A stretch of DNA of 20,388 bases from contig BFEA01000013.1 in NCBI GenBank assembly GCA_003427395.1, positions 4,498,253-4,518,640 on the forward strand. The letters run 5' to 3'. Below, piece by piece: positions 9,359 to 17,914 of the stretch. How positions within the stretch are numbered: the first letter of the stretch is position 1; each line of letters begins with the position of its first letter. The position numbers were made by a program, and so were the translations under genes. The DNA is from Chara braunii (lineage: Eukaryota > Streptophyta > Charophyceae > Charales > Characeae). The notes under the pieces are model-generated. The model was not told the DNA's origin and did no database searches. It was given only the letters and a program-made list of their open reading frames with translations.

Positions 9359-10144
9359 ATGGCAGCAAGACGCGTCCAGACGGCACACCAGCCCCGGTAC
9401 CCCGGCCCACCCTCGAATAACGGCAGGGGTTGGGAAGTATCTCTTCCGGCAAGCTTCGAAGTCCGAGGAATCGACACAGAATGGCGGGTCGGAACTTGGG
9501 AGGGACGGCGCCTTTGTGATGGTGGAATGTTTGTGGACAGGGATGTGGCTTGACCTGGGGTCTGAGGATGACCTATACTCGAACTTGGAAGTAACGGGGA
9601 CTTTGTGCCTACCAGAAGTTGGGTGGCACTCGCTGGGGATCGGAATAGCGCAGGGTCACGAGCTAGCCCCTGTTTTCCGGAGGGCCGCCCGGGTATTGAC
9701 GAGGATAGGTCAAGCAATCAGGGGCTGTAGGAACGTGGGCCTACGAACCAGGGTGGAAGTAGGGAGCTGGCGAGGGTTTAGTGCACCAGCCAGTTGAGGT
9801 GTCAGGTCCCCCGATTCATGATAGACCTCATCTTTGGGAGCCTTCCTAGGGCACAGGATTTGGCGGACTCAGCAACAGTGTGGTTGGACCACTTCCCACC
9901 TAAAGCCATCAGGATGTTTTACAATATCTCCGTAGAGCACGCGCTGTTTTGGGGGAACCAGGCCCATGAGCTACTGGAGGTCGTCAATATTCTGATATTC
10001 GGGACACCACGGTTAGCCTATGCGGAATACGAGCACATAATTTGGAGAGAAATCGAGATAGGGGAGAGCTATCTAGCAGGGGGGGCTCAACTGTTCGAGG
10101 AGCCTACGGAACCAGAAGGGCCACGAAGACGAGAGCGGGACTAG
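9359..10144 (+). pseudogene. Tandem module M4: broken gene of the same family
   Basis: Fourth copy. ATG 9359 (MAARRVQTAH) opens frame 2 and leads 21-22 codons later to GRGWEVSLPASFEVRG and WRVGTWEG. The reading shifts to frame 0 near 9500, giving CLWTGMWLDLGSED, GTLCLPEVGWHSLGIGIAQG and PVFRRAARVLTRIG, then back to frame 2 near 9790 for VPRFMIDLIFG, VEHALFWGNQAHELLEVV and IIWREIEIGESYLAGGAQLF, ending in a charged tail (EEPTEPEGPRRRERD). Two frameshifts and no internal stop inside the pieces make this the least decayed copy. Just upstream, TTTGTTTCGGCCATGCAG resembles a 3' splice site. About 650 bp separate it from gag. Confidence 0.6.
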
Positions 10145-10798
10145 CACCAGGAAACGAGCCTGTATGGCGGATAAAGCATATGCTATCACCCGTAGGGGCT
10201 TGCCAATGGATATGGGAGAAGGCCACCAGAGTCAGACGGCCAAATACGCCACTACAAAACGGGGAAAAGGCAGTAAGAGCACGTAGTCTGGAAGGTGGGG
10301 AGGGGCACGCTCGGCCAAGGTAGGTTGACCATAGCAGATGCAAACCTTGCCTAACCGCCCGCGGCGAAGTGTGGACATTCCTGAACACCGAACAAAGGCT
10401 CGATCTCTAGGAAAGACCCTTGCCGCTGGTGCGCCTTCGTCGATCGGGATGTGATAATAGTCGAACACGCATTGGGTAAAACCCAATGCGGGGATAAGAC
10501 CGTGATGATCGTCGTAACCGAAAAGGTTGAAACCCTCCTCAAAAGCAATAAACGGAAACTTTGACCTAAAGGAGGAGCGAAAACCCTCTCTGGCCAGACG
10601 TGCCCTCGGGGATCCTGTGTATCCTGTAAGGCGTACTAGAATGCTCTAGTGAGCCTGTCAGGGAAGGAAGCTGAATACTACGCTCTGGTCTGATAGGAGA
10701 GCAGGCCAAATTACATTTTTTTTCCAAAAAAACACACGAACGACAAAAGAGGAAAAGACAACGTATTTGAATAAGGCAAACCGAAAAGATTGGGGCCT
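10145..10798 (+). other. Spacer between module M4 and gag
   Basis: About 650 bp with only short overlapping open frames, for example 10042-10323 overlapping the end of M4, none with recognisable domains. It holds the perfect hairpin at 10468-10490 and an A/T-rich stretch (ACATTTTTTTTCCAAAAAAAC near 10713) shortly before gag. It could be the untranslated leader of the gypsy element; no primer-binding site was identified here. Confidence 0.5.
10468..10490 (+). other. Perfect 10-bp stem-loop ahead of gag
   Basis: CGCATTGGGT, a loop of AAA, then ACCCAATGCG: a perfect inverted repeat of ten base pairs about 310 bp before the gag start. There is no T-run after it, so it is not a bacterial-type terminator. 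In retroelements, structured leader RNA ahead of gag often serves packaging or dimerisation; that role here is inference. Confidence 0.85.
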
Positions 10799-12581
10799 AT
10801 GGAACCTAAAAATCATGAGCGGCCTGTGTTGAGGAAAAATCCTCTGGCTTATGCAGATCTAGGCAAAATGGCGACGGAGGATGAGACAGGTAATCGTAGA
10901 AGCGAGGGAGGACCAGACATAGAAGGCAGTGCGGTACAAAGCGAAGAGGGCCAGAAGGACAGAGAATCGAAAAATCCGGATAACACCAAGGGGAACAAGA
11001 AAGAGATCTCCTCAGGAGAAAGCTCGGGAAAAGTCGGGGCAAGCAAACAAGGAACCCAGGAAACCAGGGAAGGTAGAAATAAAGAGAGATCGAGCCCACG
11101 AAATTCAGATGGAGCTGCATCAAAGAAGGTGAGAATCATGGACGCGAGGCGCAAGCTAGCAGAGATAGAAAAGAGAACCGCGGAGTACAAGGCAAGATTG
11201 ATAGAGGAAATGATGATCGAAAACGAGGAGGACCTTCCAAGGGAAGGTTTGCGTGAACGGAAGGCCAGCCGAGGTGGAGTCGGGCAGGGGGTTAAGAATA
11301 GTAATCGTGGAGGAACACCTAGGAAGAGAAGAAAAAAGAGGGAGAACTCCCTTGGAATAGAAGCGGAAAAAGCTACAAATCCGCCAGCCATAGACAACAG
11401 AGTTAGTCGTCTGCCAGTCGCGTCGATAGTTATGCGGGGGTGCGAGGGACTCTGGAGCCTTAGGGAAAGGGTATTGGGATGGTTTGTTTCGAAGGGGACT
11501 GCGAAAACTGGAGAGGGACAAAGGGCCGGCAAGGAGGGGCAGGGAAGTAGTACAGCCGGCGATGCCAGCAGCTCCGAGGGTGGCCTCAAGAAGATGGTGT
11601 CGTCCCTCACACGAGCACTAAACAAGAACCAAGGGTACCTCGCAGACGCTAAAAAGAAGTTGACGTTTGACAGGGCAAATATCACAGAGTTCCTAATATA
11701 CTATGAGAACCTGGCTGCGTTACTAAAATGGAGCGAAGAGGAAAAGATGGATCACCTAGGACAGTATGTGTCGTTGAGCCTAGGGCGAGAAATAATGGCT
11801 ATCGTTGCCGCGAGCAGGTCTTGGAAGGAACCCCGGGATGTGGTGATGAGGAATTATGGTAACAGAAGCCCAATTAGCGGCAGTACAAAGGAAGAATGTC
11901 GCCACGTATAATGACTTCCTGAGAGAATTTACCCTGGAAGTGTTGAGGATTCCCGGGATAACAGACCGAATAATGAGCAAGTATTTCCTCAGGCAATTCT
12001 CCGAGTTCGACAAAGACAAGATTTTGTCAGCATACCAACAGACGAGCAAATTCGTGAACACAAGGGATGTTGATTTCAGTACGATAACAGACCTCGCTGA
12101 GAAGACAGTAGTGACGGAGTCATTGGCCTTGCTAGAGAAAGGAGAAGTTATAAATCTGACCGGCAGGACGGGGGATAAGGTGAAAAGAGGGATAGAAAAA
12201 AGCCTACACGAACGCGTGCACAGAGTCGGCAACAAGATAGAGAGGGTGGAGAACACACTAATGGTAATGCATACGCAAGTATCCCGACCCTCCCTCCCTC
12301 CCCAAGAAGCCGTGGTCCCAGCAGGAGTGGCCAACCGGAGGTTCAATAAGAGGGATCCCACCAATGAGCATTGCAGATACTGCACAACGATTGGACAGTT
12401 TGTGCGAGCTTGCCCAAAGCTCAACCACGATATCATGAGAAAGAGATGCACGAGGTCACTAAAAGGAGAAATATTCGGGTTTCGGGGGGAGCGAGTGAAT
12501 TGGAACTCATTAGGAGGAATGCGGCGTGTCGTGATCATCCTCAATGACCTAGAAATAGTAGCGGTGGAAGCCGATCAGTAG
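10799..12581 (+). pseudogene. gag: Gag of the gypsy element (frameshifted)
   Basis: The first ATG in the long frame is at 10799; the frame itself extends a few codons upstream (TTG 10790). Residues 1-105 are low-complexity, Glu/Lys/Ser-rich. Around 110-145 a heptad-like stretch (MDARRKLAEIEKRTAEYKAR) suggests a coiled coil, and near 175 a basic patch PRKRRKKR could act as a nuclear signal. The capsid-like part starts near KKLTFDRANITEFLIYYENL. At 11858 one extra G moves the reading to frame 0; the capsid similarity then continues with TEAQLAAVQRKN to the stop at 12581. The zinc knuckle near 12373 reads CRYCTTIGQFVRAC: Cys-X2-Cys-X4-Gln-X4-Cys, so the metal-binding His of the usual CCHC is replaced by Gln. 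The gene is not functional as it stands. Confidence 0.85.
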
Positions 12582-13075
12582 CCGATATCGTCTGGGACCA
12601 ACCCCGAGGGCGCGGGGCACATGTTAACTTTATCATAGAAAGTGACATACGCGATAGGATGAACGCGGCTACTCGACTGGGAACGGCCGGAAGGAGAGTT
12701 ATCCATGATACAGTGATGGAGGCGGTTGCAGGAAGCACCGCGGTCCAAGCAGAGCCTGAAACTAGGAAAACGGAGAAAGTTTATGGAAAACCTAGGGAAG
12801 AGGAACTATGGACAAGGTCACCGCTGCAACGAAAAAGTTCAGGTATCAAATCCCGATCCTAACCATGCCAGAGATCGACGACACTCTTAGCAAGTTGCTG
12901 GGAACCATGGTATCAGTATCTTTTCAGACCATGTTGCAAGCAAGCCCCAGACTAATCAAAGGGCTTAGACAACTATTGACTCGCCGGCGAGTGAAGGTAG
13001 ACGAAAATCCGGAATCACAGGAAAGAGGAAAAGGAGGAGGAGACTCCGCAAGAAGACGCTAACCTTCAAAGGATC
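12582..13075 (+). pseudogene. Broken gag-pol junction region
   Basis: The polyprotein continues in pieces. Frame 2 from about 12590 reads DIVWDQPRGRGAHVNF and AATRLGTAGRRVIHDTV; frame 1 from about 12808 reads KFRYQIPILTMPEIDDTLS and LLGTMVSVSFQTMLQASP, then a basic run LTRRRVKV, to a stop at 13062. The second piece resembles the conserved linker that precedes the protease in this lineage, as far as I recall it. No catalytic motif is present. At least two frame changes occur within 500 bp. Confidence 0.6.
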
Positions 13076-13771
13076 CCTGGAGACTTAGAGGATCTCGAAA
13101 AGGTTTTCGCAGACATCCGATTGAGCTTACCGGATCGTAAAGGCGAGGAAGTCATGAGAGAGCCACCCGAAACGAAGCTTAGTTTCCACGAGCTGCCCGT
13201 CGGGAAGCTAAAAGTGCAGATCGGGACTCATCACACAGACGCTCTAGTAGATGGAGGTGCGAAAATCACACTTATAAGGAAAAATTTCGCAACGGTTACC
13301 GACTGTGTAGTTAACAAGGAGGTAATGAGAAGCATCCGAGGAGCCGGTGGTAAGATCCCATTTTCGGGATATATCACCAAATGTGCAGTCAAGGCGGGCG
13401 TCCGGGAGTCAATCTGGTCATTTTAGCGGATGACCGTATTAGACGAAATGGACCACGACATAATCCTCGGAAGGCCGTGGTGTGCCAATGTAGAAATGAT
13501 ACGGATGCATCTATGTGATGGGACATACATGATACACTTAGAAGACTCGGTAACTGACCGTGGGGAGCTCCTCCGACTCATTGGGACCGGAGGAGACCCT
13601 CCTAAGGGAAAACTGGCGACATGGTCGCCTTCATTCGAAGATAGCGCTCGAAAGGGGGCTTTCGCTCGAATGGAGGGAATTAGAGAGAGGGTGGAAATCA
13701 TGATTGAGGAGGCATTCAGTAAGAAAGAATGGATTAAGATGGATCTGCCTCATAAGAAAAGGAGGCAGGAG
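13076..13771 (+). pseudogene. Aspartic protease region of pol
   Basis: Frame 2 gives a retropepsin-like segment: LKVQIGTHHTDALVDGGAK followed by ITLI, then a GAGGKIPFSGYI stretch, and after a disturbed patch at about 13400-13430 (two frame changes) DEMDHDIILGRPW. The usual order is an active-site D(S/T)G-A motif and later a hydrophobic-hydrophobic-Gly (ILG) motif. The ILG part is present, but the active site reads DGG at about 13250: the Ser/Thr that packs the two active-site loops together in the dimer is missing. The final part (13600-13771) is a charged linker ending in LPHKKRRQE, where an AT-rich insert interrupts it. Confidence 0.8.
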
Positions 13772-13869
13772 GTTATTCAAAATTCTATAACCTAAAAACA
13801 AAAAATTTTGAACGACTTAATTAATATAAATACAAATCTTCATCATCAATAATATATAAAATACATAAG
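13772..13869 (+). other. AT-rich insert inside pol, intron-like ends
   Basis: Between the protease linker and the RT linker lies about 98 bp that is over 80% A+T (13781-13870: 15 G/C in 90 bases), in strong contrast to the roughly 50% around it. The edges fit GT (13772) and AG (13868-13869), so it could be a short intron, or a small insertion or MITE remnant. A stop at 13793 ends the upstream frame within it. Joining at GT/AG would not restore a single frame with the downstream sequence, though the downstream copy is itself damaged. Confidence 0.6.
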
Positions 13870-13883
13870 AGGTCTTACGGGTC

Positions 13884-15178
13884 ATGGTAGTGGAGAAGGA
13901 ATTAGAGGTTGAACTCGGGGCCAGTCTGCCCAATCTGAAAGAAGTGCAAAAGGTGGTATCAGAAGTTGCGCTCGAAATCCCTGATTTGCTATAACTCATC
14001 AAAGCTATCAGATATCACAAAGTAGGGGTGGACTCGACGACGCTTGGCAAATTCGAAGAAAAGGTGTGGAAGGGCTACTGTTTGAATGAAAAATTACTCA
14101 GTATTCAACCTCGTGTCACAGAGACAACAGGGGCGACCCCGACCGCTCATTTTTTAGGAGAAAGATCCCAGAAGGAAGTGTTCGAAAGTACAAACCGGTA
14201 GGGAAGAAAGCTAAGCCAGTCTCAATCCTACCAGAGACATCCAAGGAGTAGGCTATGGAAAAGGAAGAAGAGGTTTTTCGAGTAATTCGAGAAAGACGAG
14301 CGGCGGAAGGGCATCGGATACCGGATGAGGTGACCGACACCATGAAGATAGGAATAAACGGGTTTTTAACGGAGGAAGAAAATCTTCTGATCAAAAGGAC
14401 ATGCCACGAGTTTCACTTGGCATTCGCCTTTAATGACCATCAGAAAGGGCGGCTAGATGCAAAGTTAATCTCTCCTGTTAGGATCCACACGGTTGAGCAC
14501 GAGTGTAGGAACGACAAAGGGCCAGCCTACGAATTCGGGATAGCGGGGGAAGTAACGGACTTACTCAGAGCAAAAATTGACTCCTTTGTAGCAGAGCCTA
14601 CCGCGTCTCCGTATGCTAACAGGTGGTTCGTCTTTCGAAAGCCCAACAAGACGCTGAGGTGGATTCAAGATCTACAAAAATTGAATGCAGTGACCATCTG
14701 GGATGTCGGTTCGCTACCGCAAGCCGACTTGTTGGCAGAATCCCACGCCGGTCGAAGCATTTACTCCCTGGTAGACTTGTATTCAGGGTACAATCACCTC
14801 CCACTGGACGCTCGGGACAGACCATACACCGCAATGCATACTCATGTAGGACAGTTGCAGATGCGGGTAACCCCTATGGGCTTTACAACGTGGTGGCCGA
14901 AGCACAACAAAGGATGCTCGCCGTAGCAAGGGAGATATTCCCTGAGAAATGCGAACCCTACATCGATAACAACTCGATAAAATGCGCCCAGGAGAAGGAC
15001 AAGATGGAAGTTCAGCCGGGAATTTGAAAATTCGTGTCGGACCACGGGACATCAAGGACGTACTCCGTCGCTTCCTAGTATACAATATCACTGCTAGCGG
15101 ACCAAAGAGTATTCTGGCAGTTCCGGAGGTGACCATACTGGGATTCCGCTGTGGAGCATATGAGAGGAAGCAAACCCG
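13884..15178 (+). pseudogene. Reverse transcriptase domain of pol
   Basis: After a linker (KELEVELGASLPNLKEVQ, frame 0) the RT is read in frame 2 from about 14140, with an in-frame TAG at 14249 and ATG at 14255. Visible RT blocks: SPYANRWFVFRKPNKTLRW, LQKLNAVT, then motif A as YSLVDLYSGYNHLPLD, and PYTAMHTHVGQLQM-type strand before PMGFT. Near 14886 one base is missing and frame 1 continues with VVAEAQQRMLAVA and the YxDD box, which reads YIDN at about 14960: the second catalytic Asp is Asn. A TGA at 15025 and a further shift near 15045 lead to frame 0 (FLVYNITASGPKSILAVPEV, ILGFRCG). With a damaged active site and broken frame, RT is inactive. Confidence 0.88.
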
Positions 15179-16093
15179 ACAAAAATCGATAAGATATCTC
15201 AATGGCAAACGCCCCTGCGCACAACAACGGAGGTAAGAGCATTCTTAGGAGTAGTGGATTTTTGGAGGATATTTATTAAAAATTTCGCCAAAATGGTCGA
15301 GCCTATCCGCGCCATGATCAGAGAGGAAGGAACCATGGATTGGACTGTGGAGCGAGAGGCAACCGTCCAATCCCTCAAGGACATACTGACATCGGAACAA
15401 GTCACCTTGGCAACACCCTGTCTTAACGACAAAGTTGGACGACCTTTTATCCTCGAGACGGATGGGGGACCCTTGGCCATAGGGGGCGTTCTGATACAGA
15501 AAGACGAGGAAGGGAAAGAAAGGCCGATTAGGTTCGAAAGTAGAACCCTGAACTCCGCGGAACGGCTATACTCCCAGTTTAAAAAGGAGGTCCTAGCCGT
15601 TCTACATTGCCTCAAGACCTTCCAAGCCTACCTATTCTAGAGGCGATTTATCCTAAAGATCGATCCGACCAATGCCGCAGGGGCTTTAAAAAATTACAAG
15701 CCTATTGATCCGTCTGTTGGAAGATGAGTAGGCTTCATCTGGCAGTTCGATTACAAAATCGAACGAATTGTTGGACTCAGGAACAAGGCCGATGAGCTAA
15801 GTCGGGTCTGCATCACACCCGAAGGGGTGGAGGATGCGGAACGCATCGACGCTTTCCTTGAATACGAAGGAGGAACCCTTGCAGTGGATAACGAAATGAT
15901 GAGCGAAGTATGAGAGTCGGTGGAATTGTTGATTCAGACCTTGAAAAAAGGGGCACCTGCTGTAGATGCGGAGCTTAGGGAAGGACCCGTTACTACACAA
16001 CGACGCAAAGAGGAGAAGGATTCGTGGAGGACGATAGTGGGTCCGAGGGAGGAATTGATAGCGATAGCTGTTGAGGGAGGCCGGAAGCCGTGA
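15179..16093 (+). pseudogene. RT thumb and RNase H domain of pol
   Basis: Frame 2 is readable from about 15179 (KISQWQTPLRTTTEVRAFLG, the RT connection) through WRIFIKNFAKMVEPI to the RNase H domain. RNase H acidic residues appear in order: PFILETDGGPLA (Asp), SAERLYSQFKKEVLAVLH (Glu), ILKIDPTNAAGAL (Asp) and LRNKADELSR (Asp), so the four catalytic acids look kept. In-frame stops lie at 15638 (TAG, just after AYLF), 15725 (TGA), 15911 (TGA) and 16091 (TGA). The part after 15830 is an acidic linker toward integrase. This stretch has the longest undamaged reading (15254-15637) in pol. Confidence 0.88.
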
Positions 16094-17459
16094 CGAGTTT
16101 AGTGAGTCTTGGGAACGAAAAAAGTTACAGTTATTGGTGAACCAGATGCAGAGAGGCAGGGTGAGGATTAGGAAGGGAAAACAAAATTCTATGTTCAGAT
16201 GTATGAGGGGTTTTTTCGAGAAATCGGATTGCTGCTGATAAGGAACAAGCAGCCCATGGAGGTCGGCTTTAAAGCAAGGGAGAATACCAAAAGATACGTC
16301 CTAAGGAATGACCATTTGTTCAGAAGGGAGGAAGGCGTTATGCCTAGGAGAGTCGTATGCGGGAGATCTAGGCAGTTGGACGTGATTTAGGCAATGCACG
16401 ACGGACTAGTTGGGGACATCGATCGTCCAAAGGGACCCTTGCCAAGAGAGCACTTCTCTACTATTGGCCAGGCATGACGCGTATGGTGGCCACGTACTGT
16501 CAGACCTGTCTAATCTGCCAGGAGCGTAGCTTGGTCCACGTTTTCGAGCCACTTAGACCAACACAGGTGCTAGGGTCAGGGCATCTTGTTCATCTCGACC
16601 TCGCGGTCATGCATGTGTCAGCAGATGGATACATATATATTCTGGATGCTAGGGACAACTTGAGTGGGTTTGAGAAAGCAGTGGCCCTTAAGAAAAAGAC
16701 GGGAAAAGGGGTAGCGAATTGGATAGAGGACTTCTACCTAAGGCATCCCTTCATCAAAAGGTTCATAGGAGATAACGGAACTGAGTTTGTTAATCAGGAG
16801 GTGCTAGGTATGCTTAAGACGATCTGCGTACCTATCAAGTTCATCGAGCCATAGCACCCTGAGGCTAATGCGCTTGTGGAAAGGGGGCAATGGACCTTAA
16901 GGAACACAATTGCAAAACTCGCAGCAGACGATCTTGGGAGCTGGTCGAGATACCTTAAGTAGGCTGTATTTTCAGAGAACATGACTCCAAAAAGGACAAC
17001 GGGATGTATCCCAGCAGAACTATGGTACGAAAGCGAGATCAATTTCCACGTCAAGGCCTTGATAACCACATGGAACAAGCTAGATGACGATCCGGACATG
17101 ACCACGGAGGAGCTGATTGAGGCACGATGTCGGCAGGTCCTTCGAAACGAGGAGGTCATGGAGGACATTGTCAACCGGGTACTGGACAGCAGGATGAGGG
17201 ATAAAGCAAGATGAGACGAGGTTAAGAATATCCGGAAGGAGCCACTTCAGGTGGGGGAAATGGTACTGGTTAGGAACTCGGCACTAGAAAGCACGTGGTC
17301 TGGACAGTTGGGAAAGAGGCTCAAAGGCCTCTACCGGGTCGCTAAGCGTGTGGGATTGAACACCTTCGAATTGGAATATTTGGATGAAACTGGATTAAAA
17401 GGATCCTTCCCAGGGCAACGACTGGTCAGGTTTTTAAGTCGGGATCCAGTGGAATAATG
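16094..17459 (+). pseudogene. Integrase of pol
   Basis: The N-terminal part (frame 2 from 16199, MYEGFFREIGLLL) carries RNDHLFRREEGVMPRR, a TAG at 16388 and AMHDGLVGD; near 16415 a shift disturbs the second His of the HHCC zinc module. Frame 1 then reads YCQTCLICQ (CxxC) and stays readable to 17457. The catalytic core is complete: LVHLDLAVM (Asp), FIGDNGTEFVN (Asp) and NALVERG (Glu), with exactly 35 codons between the second Asp and the Glu. Stops occur at 16852 (TAG, inside that interval), 16960 (TAG) and 17212 (TGA). The C-terminus has a GPY/F-like part (RLKGLYRVAKR, LVRFLSRDP) and no chromodomain. Confidence 0.9.
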
Positions 17460-17914
17460 GCTTCAGGAGGCCTAGGATAAGGAAACTGAGGAGTCTACAA
17501 ACTGAGAGCTGGTGGCAGTCTTGCCCATACTATGTTTTGTCTCTGACTACGTTTGTGGGGCTTTCTTTTTTTGGGGAGGGGGTAATGACTTGGGCTGATT
17601 GACAATGGGCGTGCGGTGCCTTGGGACCTTTTGTGCAATGGTTTTTTTTTGTGTGTAAGGGGTGGATGGTGTCAAGAAAGGATGTCTGAAGCATTGTATC
17701 ATAATTTTGGTGGGGAAATGATGGGGTCGTTGCAACTGCAACTGTGGCATCTGTATGGGGGGGGGCAATGAGTAATATGTTTTTGTATGAGGGTTATGGA
17801 GAAAAGTCTTAGGAAGTATCTTCTACCAAATTGGGGGAGTGTGTGTATGAGGGGCTCGGTGGGTTTGTTTTGTTATGTATAACAGGATCAGGGAGGAAAT
17901 CCTGTCTAATAAAA
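17460..17914 (+). other. G/T-rich 3' region with polypurine-tract candidates
   Basis: About 450 bp with no gene. CTTTCTTTTTTT (17561-17572) directly followed by GGGGAGGGGG (17573-17582) and TAATGAC looks like a U-box plus polypurine tract, the plus-strand priming site at the edge of a 3' LTR. A second candidate is AATTGGGGGAGTGTGTG at about 17828-17843, and a nine-G run lies near 17758. No matching LTR copy was seen before gag, so which, if any, is real stays open. Confidence 0.4.

Larger units (their letters stand above)
10799..17459 (+). mobile_element. Decayed Ty3/gypsy LTR retrotransposon, internal gag-pol region
   Basis: Gag, zinc knuckle, protease, reverse transcriptase, RNase H and integrase follow in this order on one strand, the order of Ty3/gypsy (Metaviridae-type) elements; copia elements have integrase before RT. 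The readable frames are broken by at least ten in-frame stops and several frameshifts, so no functional polyprotein is made. After the integrase there is no chromodomain; the product ends in a GPY/F-like region. No LTR pair was identified in the window. Modules M1-M4 upstream and the 17915-18802 frame downstream share its orientation and may belong to the same element. Confidence 0.9.

Noticed and set aside
10849-11685. 278-codon open frame on the minus strand
   Set aside because: It lies exactly opposite gag, is serine/leucine/proline-rich as expected for the antisense of a Lys/Glu/Arg-rich frame, and has no recognisable domain.
13952-13965. GGTGGTATCAGAAG, similar to an initiator-Met tRNA primer-binding site
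   Set aside because: It sits in the conserved RT linker (VQKVVSEV) in the middle of pol and the match stops after TGGTATCAGA; chance.
14249-17214. TAG/TGA stops as reassigned sense codons
   Set aside because: Frameshifts and damaged active sites occur alongside them, and the intact second pol shows no internal TAG or TGA, so decay explains them better than a changed code.
16181-17459. Chromodomain after integrase
   Set aside because: The product ends about 40 residues after the GPY/F-like part with no aromatic-cage pattern.
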